Part shown: piece after piece, positions 36,169-46,429 of the stretch
Position numbering within the stretch: the first letter of the stretch is position 1
Layout: the number at the start of each line of letters is the position of its first letter
Assembly: GCF_001429025.1 (NCBI RefSeq)
Contig: NZ_LMHT01000022.1
Location: 287,244 to 351,243 of the forward strand
Reading direction: 5' to 3'
Source of the DNA: Phenylobacterium sp. Root700
Lineage (GTDB): Bacteria; Pseudomonadota; Alphaproteobacteria; Caulobacterales; Caulobacteraceae
DNA: 64,000 nt
Made by a program: the position numbers and the translations under genes
The notes under the pieces: model-generated
The model's input: only the letters and a program-made list of their open reading frames with translations
Told to the model about the DNA's origin: nothing
Database searches by the model: none

Positions 36169-36966
36169 ATGGCCTATTCGAAGATCAAGACGTCGGTAAG
36201 CGACGGTATCGGCCTGGTGACCCTGGCCGACCCGTCCACCCTGAACGCCGCAGGCCTCGACCTGATGGCCGAGCTTCAGGACGCCTTCGAAGCCTTCAAG
36301 AACGACGAGGCCGTGCGCTGCGTGGTGCTGACCGGCGAGGGCCGAGGCTTTTGCTCCGGCGCCAATCTCTCGGGCAGAGGCCCTGCTCCCGAGACGGCCG
36401 ATCCGGAAGGCCCCGACGCCGGCGCCAGCCTGGAGAGCACCTACAACCCCTTCGTCAGTTCGCTGCGCGAATACCCCATCCCGATCGTCACCGCGATCAA
36501 CGGCGTCGCCGCCGGCGTCGGCTGTTCGCTGGCCCTGATGGGCGACATCATCGTCGCGGCCGAGAGCGCCTACTTCCTGCAGGCGTTCCGCCGCATCGGC
36601 CTGGTGCCGGACGGCGGCTCGACCTACCTGCTGCCCCGGCTGATCGGCAAGGCGCGCGCCATGGAGATGGCCCTGCTCGGCGAGAAGGTTCCGGCCAAGA
36701 CCGCGCTGGAATGGGGCCTGGTCAACCGCTGCGTGCCCGACGACCAGTTGATGGCCACGGCCATGGAGCTGGCCAAGGCGCTGGCCACCGGCCCCAAGGC
36801 CCTGGGCGCCATCCGCAAGCTCGTCTGGGAGAGCCTAGACGAGGAATGGGCCGCCCAGCTCCACGCCGAGCGCACGGCCCAGAAGCACGCCGGCCGCACC
36901 GAGGACAGCCGCGAGGGCATCCTGGCCTTCCTTCAGAAGCGCCCCGCGGAGTTCAAGGGCCGCTAG
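36169..36966 (+). CDS. Enoyl-CoA hydratase/isomerase family protein
   Basis: A 265-residue crotonase-fold enzyme. The oxyanion-hole segment is CSGANLSGRG and the second is AAGVGCSLALMGDIIVAA; the substrate loop DGGSTYLLPRLIGKARAMEM follows. The typical Glu in the second active-site helix is replaced by a Gly/Asp-containing stretch (LVPDGGS), as in PaaG-like isomerases, so it may be an enoyl-CoA isomerase or ring-opening relative instead of a simple hydratase. It stands alone, with its stop overlapping the convergent LtrA gene by four bases. Confidence 0.85.
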   Translation: MAYSKIKTSVSDGIGLVTLADPSTLNAAGLDLMAELQDAFEAFKNDEAVRCVVLTGEGRGFCSGANLSGRGPAPETADPEGPDAGASLESTYNPFVSSLREYPIPIVTAINGVAAGVGCSLALMGDIIVAAESAYFLQAFRRIGLVPDGGSTYLLPRLIGKARAMEMALLGEKVPAKTALEWGLVNRCVPDDQLMATAMELAKALATGPKALGAIRKLVWESLDEEWAAQLHAERTAQKHAGRTEDSREGILAFLQKRPAEFKGR

Positions 36967-38147
36967 GTCGAGGCGCGGGCTCGCTCACGCCTCACCCAGA
37001 TGGTCTCGGACGCGGCCACCACCACCAAGACGGCCGAGACCAGCGCGCTCAGGACCAAGGGCGTCATGCTCATCCCAATCGGGGCCAACACCGCCAAGGC
37101 CAGCAGGCCACCGATATGGGCGCGAGGCAGTCGCCCGGTCGTCGCGCGCCGGAACAACAGGTCGCCCAGCAGGTAGAGGCCGGGGCCGCCGAGCAGCACC
37201 GCGGCGGTGCTGAGATGCATCTCGCCGTAGGGATGGGCCAAGGTCAGTTCGTCGCCTACGGCGGTCACCACCACGCCGGCGATCAGCGGCATGTGGATGT
37301 AGGTATAGGCCAGCCGCGCCACTCGGCCGGGATCGCTGGAGGAGACGAACTGCCGGCTCGCGCGCTCGGCGGCGGCGTCGAAATAGATCCACCACATGGC
37401 CACGCTGCCGACAAAGGCGGCCAGGAACGCGCCGATCACGCCGACGCTCGGCTCAAGATTGGCGGCGGTCGCGCCGGTGACCAGGATCGACTCGCCCAGC
37501 GCGATGATCACGAACAGCGCGCAACGCTCGGCCATGTGCGCGCCCTCGACGTCCCAGTCGGCGGTGGTCGATCGGCCAAGGCCCGGTGTCCAGAAGCCCA
37601 GCGACGGCGAGACGAAGTCGATCAGCATGGCGCAGGCCCACAGGGCCAGCCGCGCGCCGTCTTCCGCCAAGCCGCCGGCGATCCACAGCACCCCCGAACC
37701 GATCAGCCAGATCGTGATCCGCTGGAAGTTCCGATAGTTGGCCGCGTTGTGGCCGCGAAGCGCCCACATGACGAAGGCCGAGCGCCCGACCTGCATGAAG
37801 ACATAGGCCCCAGCGAAGGCCAGGCCGCGGTCGCCGAAGGCCCGCGGCAGCGACGTCGAGAGCATCAGCCCCGCCAACATCAGGACCAGCAGCATGAGCC
37901 GGACCGGCGTGCGGTCCGGCTCCAGCCAGTTGGTGATCCAGCAGGTGTAGATCCACACCCACCAGACCGCGAGGAACAGCAGCGCGGTCTGCACCGCGCC
38001 CATCGGCGTCAGGTGCTCGAGCAGCGAATGAGAAAGCTGGGTGATCGCGAAGACGAAGACCAGATCGAAGAACAGCTCGATATAGGTGACGCGGTGGTGC
38101 TCGTGCCCCGCGCGCCTCCGCTGCAGATCCGCCCGCGCCCCGATCAT
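36963..38147 (-). CDS. Low-temperature-requirement A (LtrA) family membrane protein
   Basis: A 394-residue membrane protein with around ten helices. The family motif VTYIELFFDLVFVFAITQLS occupies the first helix, and later ERCALFVIIALGESILVTG matches the second conserved block of LtrA proteins. LtrA was named from a cold-growth phenotype in Listeria; its biochemical job is unknown. The ATG at 38147 is used; a TTG at 38174 would add nine basic residues. Confidence 0.85.
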   Translation of the reverse strand: MIGARADLQRRRAGHEHHRVTYIELFFDLVFVFAITQLSHSLLEHLTPMGAVQTALLFLAVWWVWIYTCWITNWLEPDRTPVRLMLLVLMLAGLMLSTSLPRAFGDRGLAFAGAYVFMQVGRSAFVMWALRGHNAANYRNFQRITIWLIGSGVLWIAGGLAEDGARLALWACAMLIDFVSPSLGFWTPGLGRSTTADWDVEGAHMAERCALFVIIALGESILVTGATAANLEPSVGVIGAFLAAFVGSVAMWWIYFDAAAERASRQFVSSSDPGRVARLAYTYIHMPLIAGVVVTAVGDELTLAHPYGEMHLSTAAVLLGGPGLYLLGDLLFRRATTGRLPRAHIGGLLALAVLAPIGMSMTPLVLSALVSAVLVVVAASETIWVRRERARAST

Positions 38148-38241
38148 GCCCGTTCTCCGCTTTCGCAGGGGCAAGTCTAGGCCAGCGCAGCGGACGCGCC
38201 AGCGGCCTCATGCAAAGATTGTTCGAGAAGCTCGGCCGCCG

Positions 38242-38643
38242 CTAGGCGTCGTGCGCCTTGGCGGGCTCGATGGTGACGCTTTCGCCGCAACCACAGGCGT
38301 CGGTCTCGTTCGGGTTCTGGAAGGTGAACTTCGAGGAGAGCTTGGTGGTCACGTAGTCGATCGTGGTGCCGATCAGGAACAGCACCGCCTTGGGCTCGAT
38401 CAGGATCGTCACGCCCTTGTCCTCGACCACCTCGTCCAGCGGCCCGGCGGTTTCGGCGTATTCCAGAATGTATTCCTGGCCGGCGCAGCCGCTGTTCTTC
38501 ACGCCAACCCGCAAGCCTGCATAAGGCTTCTCGGCCTTGTCCATGATCTCGCGCACGCGGACGGCCGCGGCGTCGGTCAGGGTGATGACCTTTGGCCGGG
38601 GACGGCGAACGCGAGGAGCGGGCGTGAGGTTAAGGTCGGTCAT
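38242..38643 (-). CDS. sufA: A-type iron-sulfur carrier, SufA
   Basis: A 133-residue HesB/IscA-family protein. Three cysteines of the A-type carrier are present: one in VKNSGCAGQEY and the CGCG pair near the C-terminus. A 20-residue basic N-tail (APRVRRPRPKVITLT) precedes the core. It receives Fe-S clusters from SufBCD and hands them on to apoproteins. It is the last gene of the suf operon, 18 bases after sufT. Confidence 0.93.
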   Translation of the reverse strand: MTDLNLTPAPRVRRPRPKVITLTDAAAVRVREIMDKAEKPYAGLRVGVKNSGCAGQEYILEYAETAGPLDEVVEDKGVTILIEPKAVLFLIGTTIDYVTTKLSSKFTFQNPNETDACGCGESVTIEPAKAHDA

Positions 38644-38661
38644 GCTCAGCCTTATATGGTG

Positions 38662-39030
38662 TCAGAACATGTTGAGTTGAAGCTTCGCCTCGTCGGACAT
38701 CCGAGACGGATCCCACGGCGGGTCGAAGACCAGGTCGACTTTTACCTCGCCGATGCCTGGAATTTCCTTCACGGCGTCCTGCACCCAGCCCGGCATCTCG
38801 CCAGCCACCGGGCAGCCTGGCGCGGTCAGGGTCATGTCGATGGCGACGTTCTTCTCGTCCGACACGTCGACCTTGTAGATCAGGCCGAGCTCGTAGATGT
38901 CGACCGGGATTTCCGGGTCGAACACCGTCTTCAGCTTCTCGATCAGCAGATCCGTCAGAGCGTCTAGCTCTGCTTGGCTCAGCGGCGAGGCGCTGGTCGG
39001 TTCGATGGCGGTCGCGTCATCCATAAGCAT
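38662..39030 (-). CDS. sufT: SUF maturation factor SufT (MIP18/DUF59 family)
   Basis: A 122-residue DUF59 protein. DPEIPVDIYELGLIYKVDV, MTLTAPGCPVAGEMPG (with the conserved Cys) and VDLVFDPPWDPSRMSD are the family hallmarks. SufT and relatives help deliver clusters to particular targets. The ATG at 39030 lies two bases after the sufS stop; a TTG overlapping that stop (39036) is the alternative, as is an ATG at 39024. Confidence 0.92.
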   Translation of the reverse strand: MLMDDATAIEPTSASPLSQAELDALTDLLIEKLKTVFDPEIPVDIYELGLIYKVDVSDEKNVAIDMTLTAPGCPVAGEMPGWVQDAVKEIPGIGEVKVDLVFDPPWDPSRMSDEAKLQLNMF

Positions 39031-39032
39031 GC

Positions 39033-40247
39033 TCAAGCAAAAAAGGCCTGGGTACGGTTGAGGGCGTCGACGAAAACGTCGGCCTCCCCTTCCGTATTAT
39101 ATAGGGCGAAGGAAGCCCGAGCGGAGGACGTGACGCCGAAACGTCGCATCAGGGGCTCGGCGCAGTGAGTTCCGGCCCGCACCTCGACGCCGTAGCGGTC
39201 GAGAATTTGGGCCACGTCATGGGCGTGGGCGCCGTCGATGATGAAGGACAGAATAGCGCCCTTGCCAGGCGCCTCACCCAGCACGCGCAGCCAGTTGGCG
39301 CCGCTCAGGCCCTCGCGGACCCGCGTATAGATCTTGGCCTCGTGGGCGGCGATCGCGTCGCGATCCAGGCCGTTCAGCCATTCGATGGCCGCGCCCAGAC
39401 CGATCGCCTCGATGATCGGCGGGGTGCCGGCTTCAAAGCGATGCGGCGGGTCGGCATAGGTGATTTTTTCGAGGCTGACCTCGCCGATCATCTCGCCGCC
39501 GCCCTGATAGGGCGGCAGGGCGGCGAGTTCAGCGGCCTTGCCGTAGAGAACGCCTATCCCGGTCGGGCCATAGAGCTTGTGGCCGGAGAAGACGTAGAAA
39601 TCGACGTCCAGGGCCTTCACGTCGACGGCCAAGTGGACAATGCCCTGGCAGCCGTCCAGCAGCACCTTGGCGCCCACGGCATGGGCCTGGGCGATGATCT
39701 CGCCGACCGGATTGATGGTGCCCAGCACGTTGGACATGTGCGTGACGGCCACGACCTTGGTCCGCGCGGTCAGCAGGCCCGGCAGGGCCTCCATGTCCAG
39801 ACGGCCGTCGTCGAGCACGGGAATGAACTTCAGGACCACGCCCAGGCGTTCGCGCAGGAAGTGCCACGGCACGATGTTGGCGTGGTGCTCCATCTCGCTG
39901 AGCACGATCTCGTCGCCGGCCTTGAGGCCCGCGCCGATCCCGGAAGCGACCAGATTGATCGCCTCGGTCCCGCCCTTGGTGAAGACGATCTCGCCCAACT
40001 CGGCGTTGAGGAAGCTCGCCACCGACTTGCGGGCGGCCTCGTAGGCGTCGGTGGTCTCGTTGGCCAGGGTGTGCAGGCCGCGGTGCACATTGGCGTAGGA
40101 ATGCTCCATGACCCGGGTCATGGCCTCGATCACCGCGCGCGGCTTCTGGGCCGAGGCGCCGCTGTCCAGATAGACCAGCGGCTTGCCGTTCACCTGCCGG
40201 CCGAGGATCGGGAACTCCGCGCGGACCTTTTCGACGTCGAAGGCCAT
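39033..40247 (-). CDS. sufS: Cysteine desulfurase SufS (class II)
   Basis: A 404-residue PLP enzyme. Lys224 in SGHKLYGPTG binds the cofactor and Cys362 in GTHCAEPLMRRF is the persulfide carrier, on the short loop typical of class II desulfurases. It provides sulfur for SufB and normally works with SufE or SufU, neither of which is in this operon. The ATG at 40247 is two bases after the sufD stop. With the IscS-like enzyme at the head of the operon, the cluster encodes two desulfurases. Confidence 0.95.
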   Translation of the reverse strand: MAFDVEKVRAEFPILGRQVNGKPLVYLDSGASAQKPRAVIEAMTRVMEHSYANVHRGLHTLANETTDAYEAARKSVASFLNAELGEIVFTKGGTEAINLVASGIGAGLKAGDEIVLSEMEHHANIVPWHFLRERLGVVLKFIPVLDDGRLDMEALPGLLTARTKVVAVTHMSNVLGTINPVGEIIAQAHAVGAKVLLDGCQGIVHLAVDVKALDVDFYVFSGHKLYGPTGIGVLYGKAAELAALPPYQGGGEMIGEVSLEKITYADPPHRFEAGTPPIIEAIGLGAAIEWLNGLDRDAIAAHEAKIYTRVREGLSGANWLRVLGEAPGKGAILSFIIDGAHAHDVAQILDRYGVEVRAGTHCAEPLMRRFGVTSSARASFALYNTEGEADVFVDALNRTQAFFA

Positions 40248-40249
40248 GG

Positions 40250-41278
40250 TCAAAGCCCCAGGCCCTTGGCGGCCCAGAGCCTGGCCGCCTCACGCGCGCC
40301 CTCGTGCTCGATCCGGTCGATGACCTCGCCGACAAAGGCTTCGGTCAGCAGAGCGCGGGCGACCTCTTCGGGCATGCCGCGCTGCTGGGCGTAGAACAGG
40401 GCGTCCTGGTCGAAGGCGCCGATGGTGTTGCCGTGGGCGCATTGAACGTCGTCGGCGAAGATCAGCAGCTCAGGCTTGGCGTCGACCTCGGCCTTGTCGG
40501 AGAGGATCAGCGCATGGTGGCCCATGCGGGCGTCGGTGCGGTCGGCGCCTTCGGCGACCACGATCCGGCCCTGGAAAACGCCGCGCGACTGGTCACGGAC
40601 CACGCCCTTGGTCAGCTGGCTGGTGGTTCCGTCGACGCCCAGATGCTCGACCACAGTGGTCAGGTCGGCATGGCGCTTGCCGGCCAGCAGATAGGCGCCG
40701 TCCAGGCGAACCGCCGCGCCAGCGCCCGGATGGGCGACGCGGGTCTCGATGCGCTGGCGACGAGCGCCGTCAGTCAGCACGGTCTGGGCGAACTGCGCTT
40801 CGGCCCCTAGGGTGACCTCGGCGATGGAGACGCTGACGCCTTCAGCGCCATCGGCGGCCAGGACGATGCGTTCCAGGCGGGCCTTGGCCCCCACCGTGAT
40901 CTTCAGGTCCAGATTGGCGACATAGTCGGCGCCGTCGCCCTCATAGCTTTCCAGCAGGATCAGATGGCCGCCGTCGGCGACCTCGACCTGCGCGGACGCC
41001 GAATGCGATCCGCCGCCCAGGGCCGCGAAATGCAGCGCCACCACATAGGGCTCCACCGAAGCGCTGCGGATGACGAACGGGTCGCTGGCGTTGACCACAT
41101 GGATCGGCAGGTTGGCGAGGCTCGCGAACGGCCCGACCGGCGCTTCGCCCGCGAAGGGCTCCGACGGCGGCGGCAGAACGCGCAGCAGGCCGCGCAGGTC
41201 GGTCCACTTCCAATCCTCGTCACGCTTGCTGGGAAGCTGCGTGACGTCGTTGGCCTTGAGGGCGGTCGCTAGGCTCAA
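40250..41278 (-). CDS. sufD: Fe-S scaffold complex subunit SufD
   Basis: A 342-residue beta-helix protein of the SufB/D family. It is shorter than SufB and ends with the conserved GNTIGAFDQDALFYAQQRGM and VGEVIDRIEHE region containing the His involved in iron binding. Translation starts at a TTG that overlaps the sufC stop (TTGA), implying coupling. It forms the SufBC2D scaffold with SufB and the SufC ATPase. Confidence 0.93.
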   Translation of the reverse strand: MSLATALKANDVTQLPSKRDEDWKWTDLRGLLRVLPPPSEPFAGEAPVGPFASLANLPIHVVNASDPFVIRSASVEPYVVALHFAALGGGSHSASAQVEVADGGHLILLESYEGDGADYVANLDLKITVGAKARLERIVLAADGAEGVSVSIAEVTLGAEAQFAQTVLTDGARRQRIETRVAHPGAGAAVRLDGAYLLAGKRHADLTTVVEHLGVDGTTSQLTKGVVRDQSRGVFQGRIVVAEGADRTDARMGHHALILSDKAEVDAKPELLIFADDVQCAHGNTIGAFDQDALFYAQQRGMPEEVARALLTEAFVGEVIDRIEHEGAREAARLWAAKGLGL

Positions 41279-42021
41279 GCTGCCCTCGCGTACTTGTCGT
41301 AGCCTTCGCGCTCCAGCTCGTGGGCCAGTTCCGGACCGCCGCTCTCGGCGATACGGCCATCGGCCAGCACGTGGACGCGGTCGGGTTTGATGTAGTCGAG
41401 CAGCCGCTGATAGTGGGTGATCACCAGCATGGCCCGCTCGGGACTGCGCATCGCGTTCACGCCGTCGGCGACGATCTTCAGGGCGTCGATGTCAAGGCCG
41501 GAGTCGGTCTCGTCGAGGATCAGGAAGCGCGGCGAAAGCATCGCCATTTGAAAGATTTCCATCCGCTTCTTCTCACCGCCCGAGAAGCCGACATTGAGCG
41601 CCCGCTTGAGCATCTCGAAGTCGATCTTCAGCGAGGCGGCCGTCGCCCGGGCCAGCTTCAGGAACGCCGGCGCGGTGATCTCGGCCTCGCCGCGCGCCTT
41701 GCGCTGGGCGTTCATGGCGGTGCGGATGAAGGTCAGGGCCGGAACGCCGGGGATCTCCAGCGGATACTGGAACGACAGGAAGACGCCGCGGGCGGCGCGT
41801 TCGCTGGGATCCAGCGACAGCAGGTCCTCGCCGTCGAGCGTCGCGGTCCCCTCGCTCACCTCATAGCCCTGACGCCCGGTCAGGACATAGGACAGGGTCG
41901 ACTTGCCGGCGCCGTTCGGCCCCATGATCGCGTGGACCTCGCCGGCCGGGACGTCGAGCGTCAGGCCCTTGAGGATCGCCTTGCCGTCGATTTCGGCGTG
42001 CAGGTTGGAAATCGAAAGCAT
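41275..42021 (-). CDS. sufC: Fe-S assembly ATPase SufC
   Basis: A 248-residue ABC-type ATPase. Walker A is GPNGAGKS (34-41), the signature is FSGGEKKR, and Walker B is RFLILDETDSGLD. It is a cytosolic ABC protein that drives conformational change in SufB/SufD. The ATG at 42021 overlaps the stop of the unknown gene upstream (TGATG). Confidence 0.96.
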   Translation of the reverse strand: MLSISNLHAEIDGKAILKGLTLDVPAGEVHAIMGPNGAGKSTLSYVLTGRQGYEVSEGTATLDGEDLLSLDPSERAARGVFLSFQYPLEIPGVPALTFIRTAMNAQRKARGEAEITAPAFLKLARATAASLKIDFEMLKRALNVGFSGGEKKRMEIFQMAMLSPRFLILDETDSGLDIDALKIVADGVNAMRSPERAMLVITHYQRLLDYIKPDRVHVLADGRIAESGGPELAHELEREGYDKYARAA

Positions 42022-42421
42022 CAGTTGGTCTCGTCGGCCAGGTATTGCGCCATCAGATCGAGGGCTTCCTCGTTCGTGTTCACCGTTTTGGCCTTACGCG
42101 GCGCGGCGGTGGGGGTGGAGGCGGTGCGTTTGTCGCCGGCCCGGACATTGATGGTCCCGGCCTCGAAATAGGCGTCGATCAGGTAATCGTCGTGATGCAG
42201 GCTGACCGTGTAGCGGCGAAGCTCCAGGGTCAGTCCTTTTTCCTTCAGGAAGCCCACATCGTCGGCCAGCGCGGCGTGCAGCATTTCGGCGCGCGCCAGA
42301 TCCTCTTCCTGCTGCTTGCGCTCAGCCTCTTCGCGCGCATGACGAGCGGCGTCGCGGCGGGCGTGTTCAGCTTCGAAGGCGCGGCGGAAGGACATCGTGC
42401 GGTTCTCAAAGGTTGCGAGGG

Positions 42422-42425
<4 letters not shown>
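42021..42425 (-). CDS. Unknown protein inserted between sufB and sufC
   Basis: A 134-residue protein I do not recognise. Its first 60 residues are a highly charged predicted coiled coil ([20 protein letters not shown]), followed by a small domain ([20 protein letters not shown] and [13 protein letters not shown]) and a Thr/Ala/Lys-rich tail. There is no cysteine at all, so it is not a cluster scaffold. Its ATG overlaps the sufB stop (ATGA) and its stop overlaps the sufC start (TGATG), so it is translationally coupled to both and probably made in step with them. The open frame continues upstream to 42965, but that portion lies antisense-phase inside sufB and is not real. Confidence 0.75.
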
Positions 42426-43891
<1,466 letters not shown>

Positions 43892-43903
43892 TTTACTAAC
43901 TCC

Positions 43904-45037
43904 TCACGCCGCCGGCGCGCGGTGACGCGCGGCGTGACGGGAATGAACTTGTTCCCAGGCGGCGGCGAAGGCCGCCCAATCCTGCTCGGTGGTCGCCCAC
44001 CCTCCAGAGACGCGGATGGCGCAGCTGGCCAGGTCGTCCAGGCCCATGGCGGTCAGGACATGGCTGGCCTTCACCTTGCCGGACGAACAGGCTGAGCCGG
44101 CGCTGACCATGATCCCGGCCAGATCCAGCGCCATCACCTGAAGTTCCGCGCCATACCCGGCGGCGGCGACGCACAGCGTGTTGGGCAGCCGTGCGGCGTC
44201 CTCGCCGATCACCAGCGCGCCATTCGCCTTCAGGCGCTCGGCGGCGGCGTCGCGCCAGGCGCTTTGAATTTCCTTGTCGCGCAACGAGGCCATGGCCGCG
44301 GCGCCGAAGCCCGCGATCCCGGCGACGTTCTCGGTGCCGGCGCGGCGTCCGCGCTCCTGCCCGCCGCCGTGCTGGCGACGCACCATGGTGGCGCGGGGGC
44401 CGAAGGTCAGCGCGCCCACGCCCTGCGGCCCGCCCAGCTTATGAGCCGAGACGACCAGGGTGTCGGCGCCGAGCGCGCGGCTGTCGGTGATGATCTTGCC
44501 GGCGCCCTGGATGGCGTCGACATGCAGCCAACCCTCGGCGGCGCGGACGATCTCGGACGCTTCACGCACCGGCTGGATCACGCCAGTCTCGTTATTGGCC
44601 AGCATCAGGGCGACGAAGGGTCGACCGTCGGCGGCGTCCCAGGCGGCGAGCCGCGCGGTCAGCCAACCCAGGTCAGCGGTCCCATCGGCCTTCACCGGCA
44701 GATATTCCACCGCGACGCCGGACGCCTTGGCGCTTTCCAGCACGCTGTCGTGTTCGACGGCGCTGACGATCAGGCGCTTGGAGCCGGTGGCGACCGCGCT
44801 CTCGATGGCCAGAGCGTTGGCTTCGGTGCCACCCGAGGTGAAGATCACGGTCGAGGCCGGCCCACCGATCAGGGCGGCGACTTCGTTGCGGGCATGCTCG
44901 ACGATCGCGCGGGCCGAACGTCCGGCCGCGTGCACCGACGATGGATTGCCGCCGATGGCGAAGGCGCGCGTCATCGCCTCGACCGCCTCGGGGCGGATCG
45001 GCGCGGTGGCGTTGCAATCGAGGTACACGCCGCTCAT
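43904..45037 (-). CDS. IscS/NifS-type cysteine desulfurase
   Basis: A 377-residue class I desulfurase. PLP-binding Lys200 is in SAHKLGGPQG and the persulfide Cys317 in SAGSACSSGK on the longer flexible loop. The N-terminus YLDCNATAPIRPEAVEAM is typical of the family. It may feed sulfur to suf or to tRNA thiolation. Its ATG overlaps the iscR stop (ATGA). Presence of this enzyme and SufS in one operon is common in alphaproteobacteria. Confidence 0.93.
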   Translation of the reverse strand: MSGVYLDCNATAPIRPEAVEAMTRAFAIGGNPSSVHAAGRSARAIVEHARNEVAALIGGPASTVIFTSGGTEANALAIESAVATGSKRLIVSAVEHDSVLESAKASGVAVEYLPVKADGTADLGWLTARLAAWDAADGRPFVALMLANNETGVIQPVREASEIVRAAEGWLHVDAIQGAGKIITDSRALGADTLVVSAHKLGGPQGVGALTFGPRATMVRRQHGGGQERGRRAGTENVAGIAGFGAAAMASLRDKEIQSAWRDAAAERLKANGALVIGEDAARLPNTLCVAAAGYGAELQVMALDLAGIMVSAGSACSSGKVKASHVLTAMGLDDLASCAIRVSGGWATTEQDWAAFAAAWEQVHSRHAARHRAPAA

Positions 45038-45480
45038 GCCGCCCTCGACTCCCGGTCGGACAACCGTCCGCTCACGAGATCCTCAAGCGAGACCGAGGCG
45101 AGATAGGTTTCGAGCTGACGCCCCATCTCTTCCCAGAGATCGTGGGTCATGCAGCGCTCGCCCTTGAGCATGCAGCCCTTGCCCTTGCCGCAGCGGGTCG
45201 CGCGCAGGGGCTCGTCCACGGCCATGACGATGTCGGCGATGTTGGTGTGTTCGGCCTCGCGGGCCAGGCGATAGCCGCCGCCCGGACCACGCAGGCTCTT
45301 CACCAGGCCGCGACGACGCAGGCGGGCGAACAATTGCTCGAGATAGGAGAGCGAAATCTGCTGGCGGGCGGCGATTTCGGCCAGGGTCACGGCGCGATCG
45401 CCCTCGGCCAACGCGGCCTGGCGGCGCGCGAGGTCGGCCATGGCCATCACCGCATATCGTCCCTTAGTCGAAAGGCGCAT
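45034..45480 (-). CDS. iscR: Rrf2-family iron-sulfur regulator IscR
   Basis: A 148-residue winged-helix regulator. MRLSTKGRYAVMAMADLA opens the HTH domain. Three cysteines, 97, 103 and 110, lie in RCGKGKGCMLKGERC followed by MTHDLW, the cluster-binding pattern of IscR with one extra residue in the second spacing. It senses Fe-S status and represses its own operon when clusters are plentiful. It is the first gene of the iscR-suf transcript, and a matching half operator overlaps the promoter upstream. Confidence 0.93.
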   Translation of the reverse strand: MRLSTKGRYAVMAMADLARRQAALAEGDRAVTLAEIAARQQISLSYLEQLFARLRRRGLVKSLRGPGGGYRLAREAEHTNIADIVMAVDEPLRATRCGKGKGCMLKGERCMTHDLWEEMGRQLETYLASVSLEDLVSGRLSDRESRAA

Positions 45481-45586
45481 GTCGCTCCGTAAAACCTCAG
45501 TGCTTTTTTTCGAGCTTTTGGCGCGGCCCGTATGTTACAGGCCCCGGCTTGCACGGGGCTTGTCGCCGGAACCGGCCGACGGTCGC

Positions 45587-45619
45587 GATCTAGGAAGACC
45601 GAGCGCAGTAGTCAAGTAT
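45587..45619 (-). promoter_or_regulatory. Predicted suf promoter with IscR-type half operator
   Basis: On the minus strand TTGACT (45615-45610) and TAGATC (45592-45587) are 17 bases apart, a good sigma-70 pair. The ten bases ATACTTGACT (45619-45610) exactly fit the left half of the E. coli IscR type 1 consensus (ATASYYGACT); the right half is only partly preserved. This lies about 107 bases before iscR. Confidence 0.55.
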
Positions 45620-45648
45620 TAGACGCTACGCCTGACGAGAGGGATAGC

Positions 45649-46299
45649 ATGCCAGAAGTGGTTCTGACCGGCGCGGCCGGGCGGATTGAAGGCCGGTACA
45701 CCCCGGGCAAGAGCGAGACGGCGCCCATTGCGCTGATCTTGCATCCGCACCCGAAAGCCGGCGGGCAGATGAACCACCCGGTGGCGGTGCAACTCTTCCA
45801 CCTGTTCATGAAGCGCGGCTTCTCGACCCTGCGGTTCAATTTCCGCGGCGTCGGCCGCAGCCAGGGCGAGTTCGATTCGGGCATCGGCGAATTGGCCGAC
45901 GCCGCGACGGCGCTTGATTGGCTGCAGACGAACAACCCCGCCGCCTCGCAATGCTGGGTGGCCGGCTACTCGTTCGGCGCCTGGATCGGCATGCAGCTCT
46001 TGATGCGTCGCCCGGAGACGGACGGCTTCATCTCGGTCTCGCCGCCGACCAACATGTATGACTTCAGCTTCCTGGCGCCCTGCCCGGCCTCGGGCCTGAT
46101 CCTGCACGGCGGCGCCGACACCGTGGTTCCGCCCGTCGAGGTGGAACGCGTGGTCTCCAAGCTGCGCACCCAGAAGGGCATCGTCATCGACCACGAGGTC
46201 GTCGACGGCGCCACCCACTTCTGGGCCGAGCACCTGCCGGAAGTCGAACGCCGCGTCGGGACCTATCTCGACAAGCGCATCGAAGCCGACCCGATCTAA
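45649..46299 (+). CDS. Alpha/beta hydrolase (YqiA/dienelactone-hydrolase-like)
   Basis: A 216-residue hydrolase fold. It starts MPEVVLTGAAGRIEGRY, has HPHPKAGGQMNHPVA and FNFRGVGRSQG (oxyanion strand), the nucleophile elbow GYSFGAW (Ser), and His in DGATHFWAEH. The HPHPK signature is characteristic of the alphaproteobacterial CocE/NonD-like group of short hydrolases of unknown substrate. The ATG at 45649 was chosen over one at 45532 because the family starts here and the extension has no fold. It is divergent from iscR and ends in a terminator embedded in a repeat. Confidence 0.82.
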   Translation: MPEVVLTGAAGRIEGRYTPGKSETAPIALILHPHPKAGGQMNHPVAVQLFHLFMKRGFSTLRFNFRGVGRSQGEFDSGIGELADAATALDWLQTNNPAASQCWVAGYSFGAWIGMQLLMRRPETDGFISVSPPTNMYDFSFLAPCPASGLILHGGADTVVPPVEVERVVSKLRTQKGIVIDHEVVDGATHFWAEHLPEVERRVGTYLDKRIEADPI

Positions 46300-46309
46300 G
46301 CGGGCAACA

Positions 46310-46418
46310 CCGCTCATCCCGGCGAAAGCCCGGGACCTAAGCCGAGGTCGGTTCAAGCTCCGACCTCGGCTTTTTTCTGAGAGGCCGCTTGGATCCCGGC
46401 TTTCGCCGGGACGAGCGG
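46310..46418. repeat. Large imperfect inverted repeat (REP-like) around a terminator
   Basis: Two arms of about 27 bases, beginning at 46310 and ending at 46418, are inverted copies sharing GCTCATCCCGGCGAAAGCC and its complement with few mismatches. They flank a central terminator hairpin. The CCGGCGAAAGCC core resembles a dispersed intergenic palindrome common in Caulobacteraceae genomes. Confidence 0.7.
46340..46377 (+). terminator. Hydrolase gene terminator inside the repeat
   Basis: Eleven perfect pairs, GCCGAGGTCGG with CCGACCTCGGC, around an eight-base loop, followed by TTTTTT. A classic intrinsic terminator in the plus direction; the run of T on the other strand is short, so it is mainly one-way. 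Confidence 0.9.
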
Positions 46419-46429
46419 CCTTGGCGACT

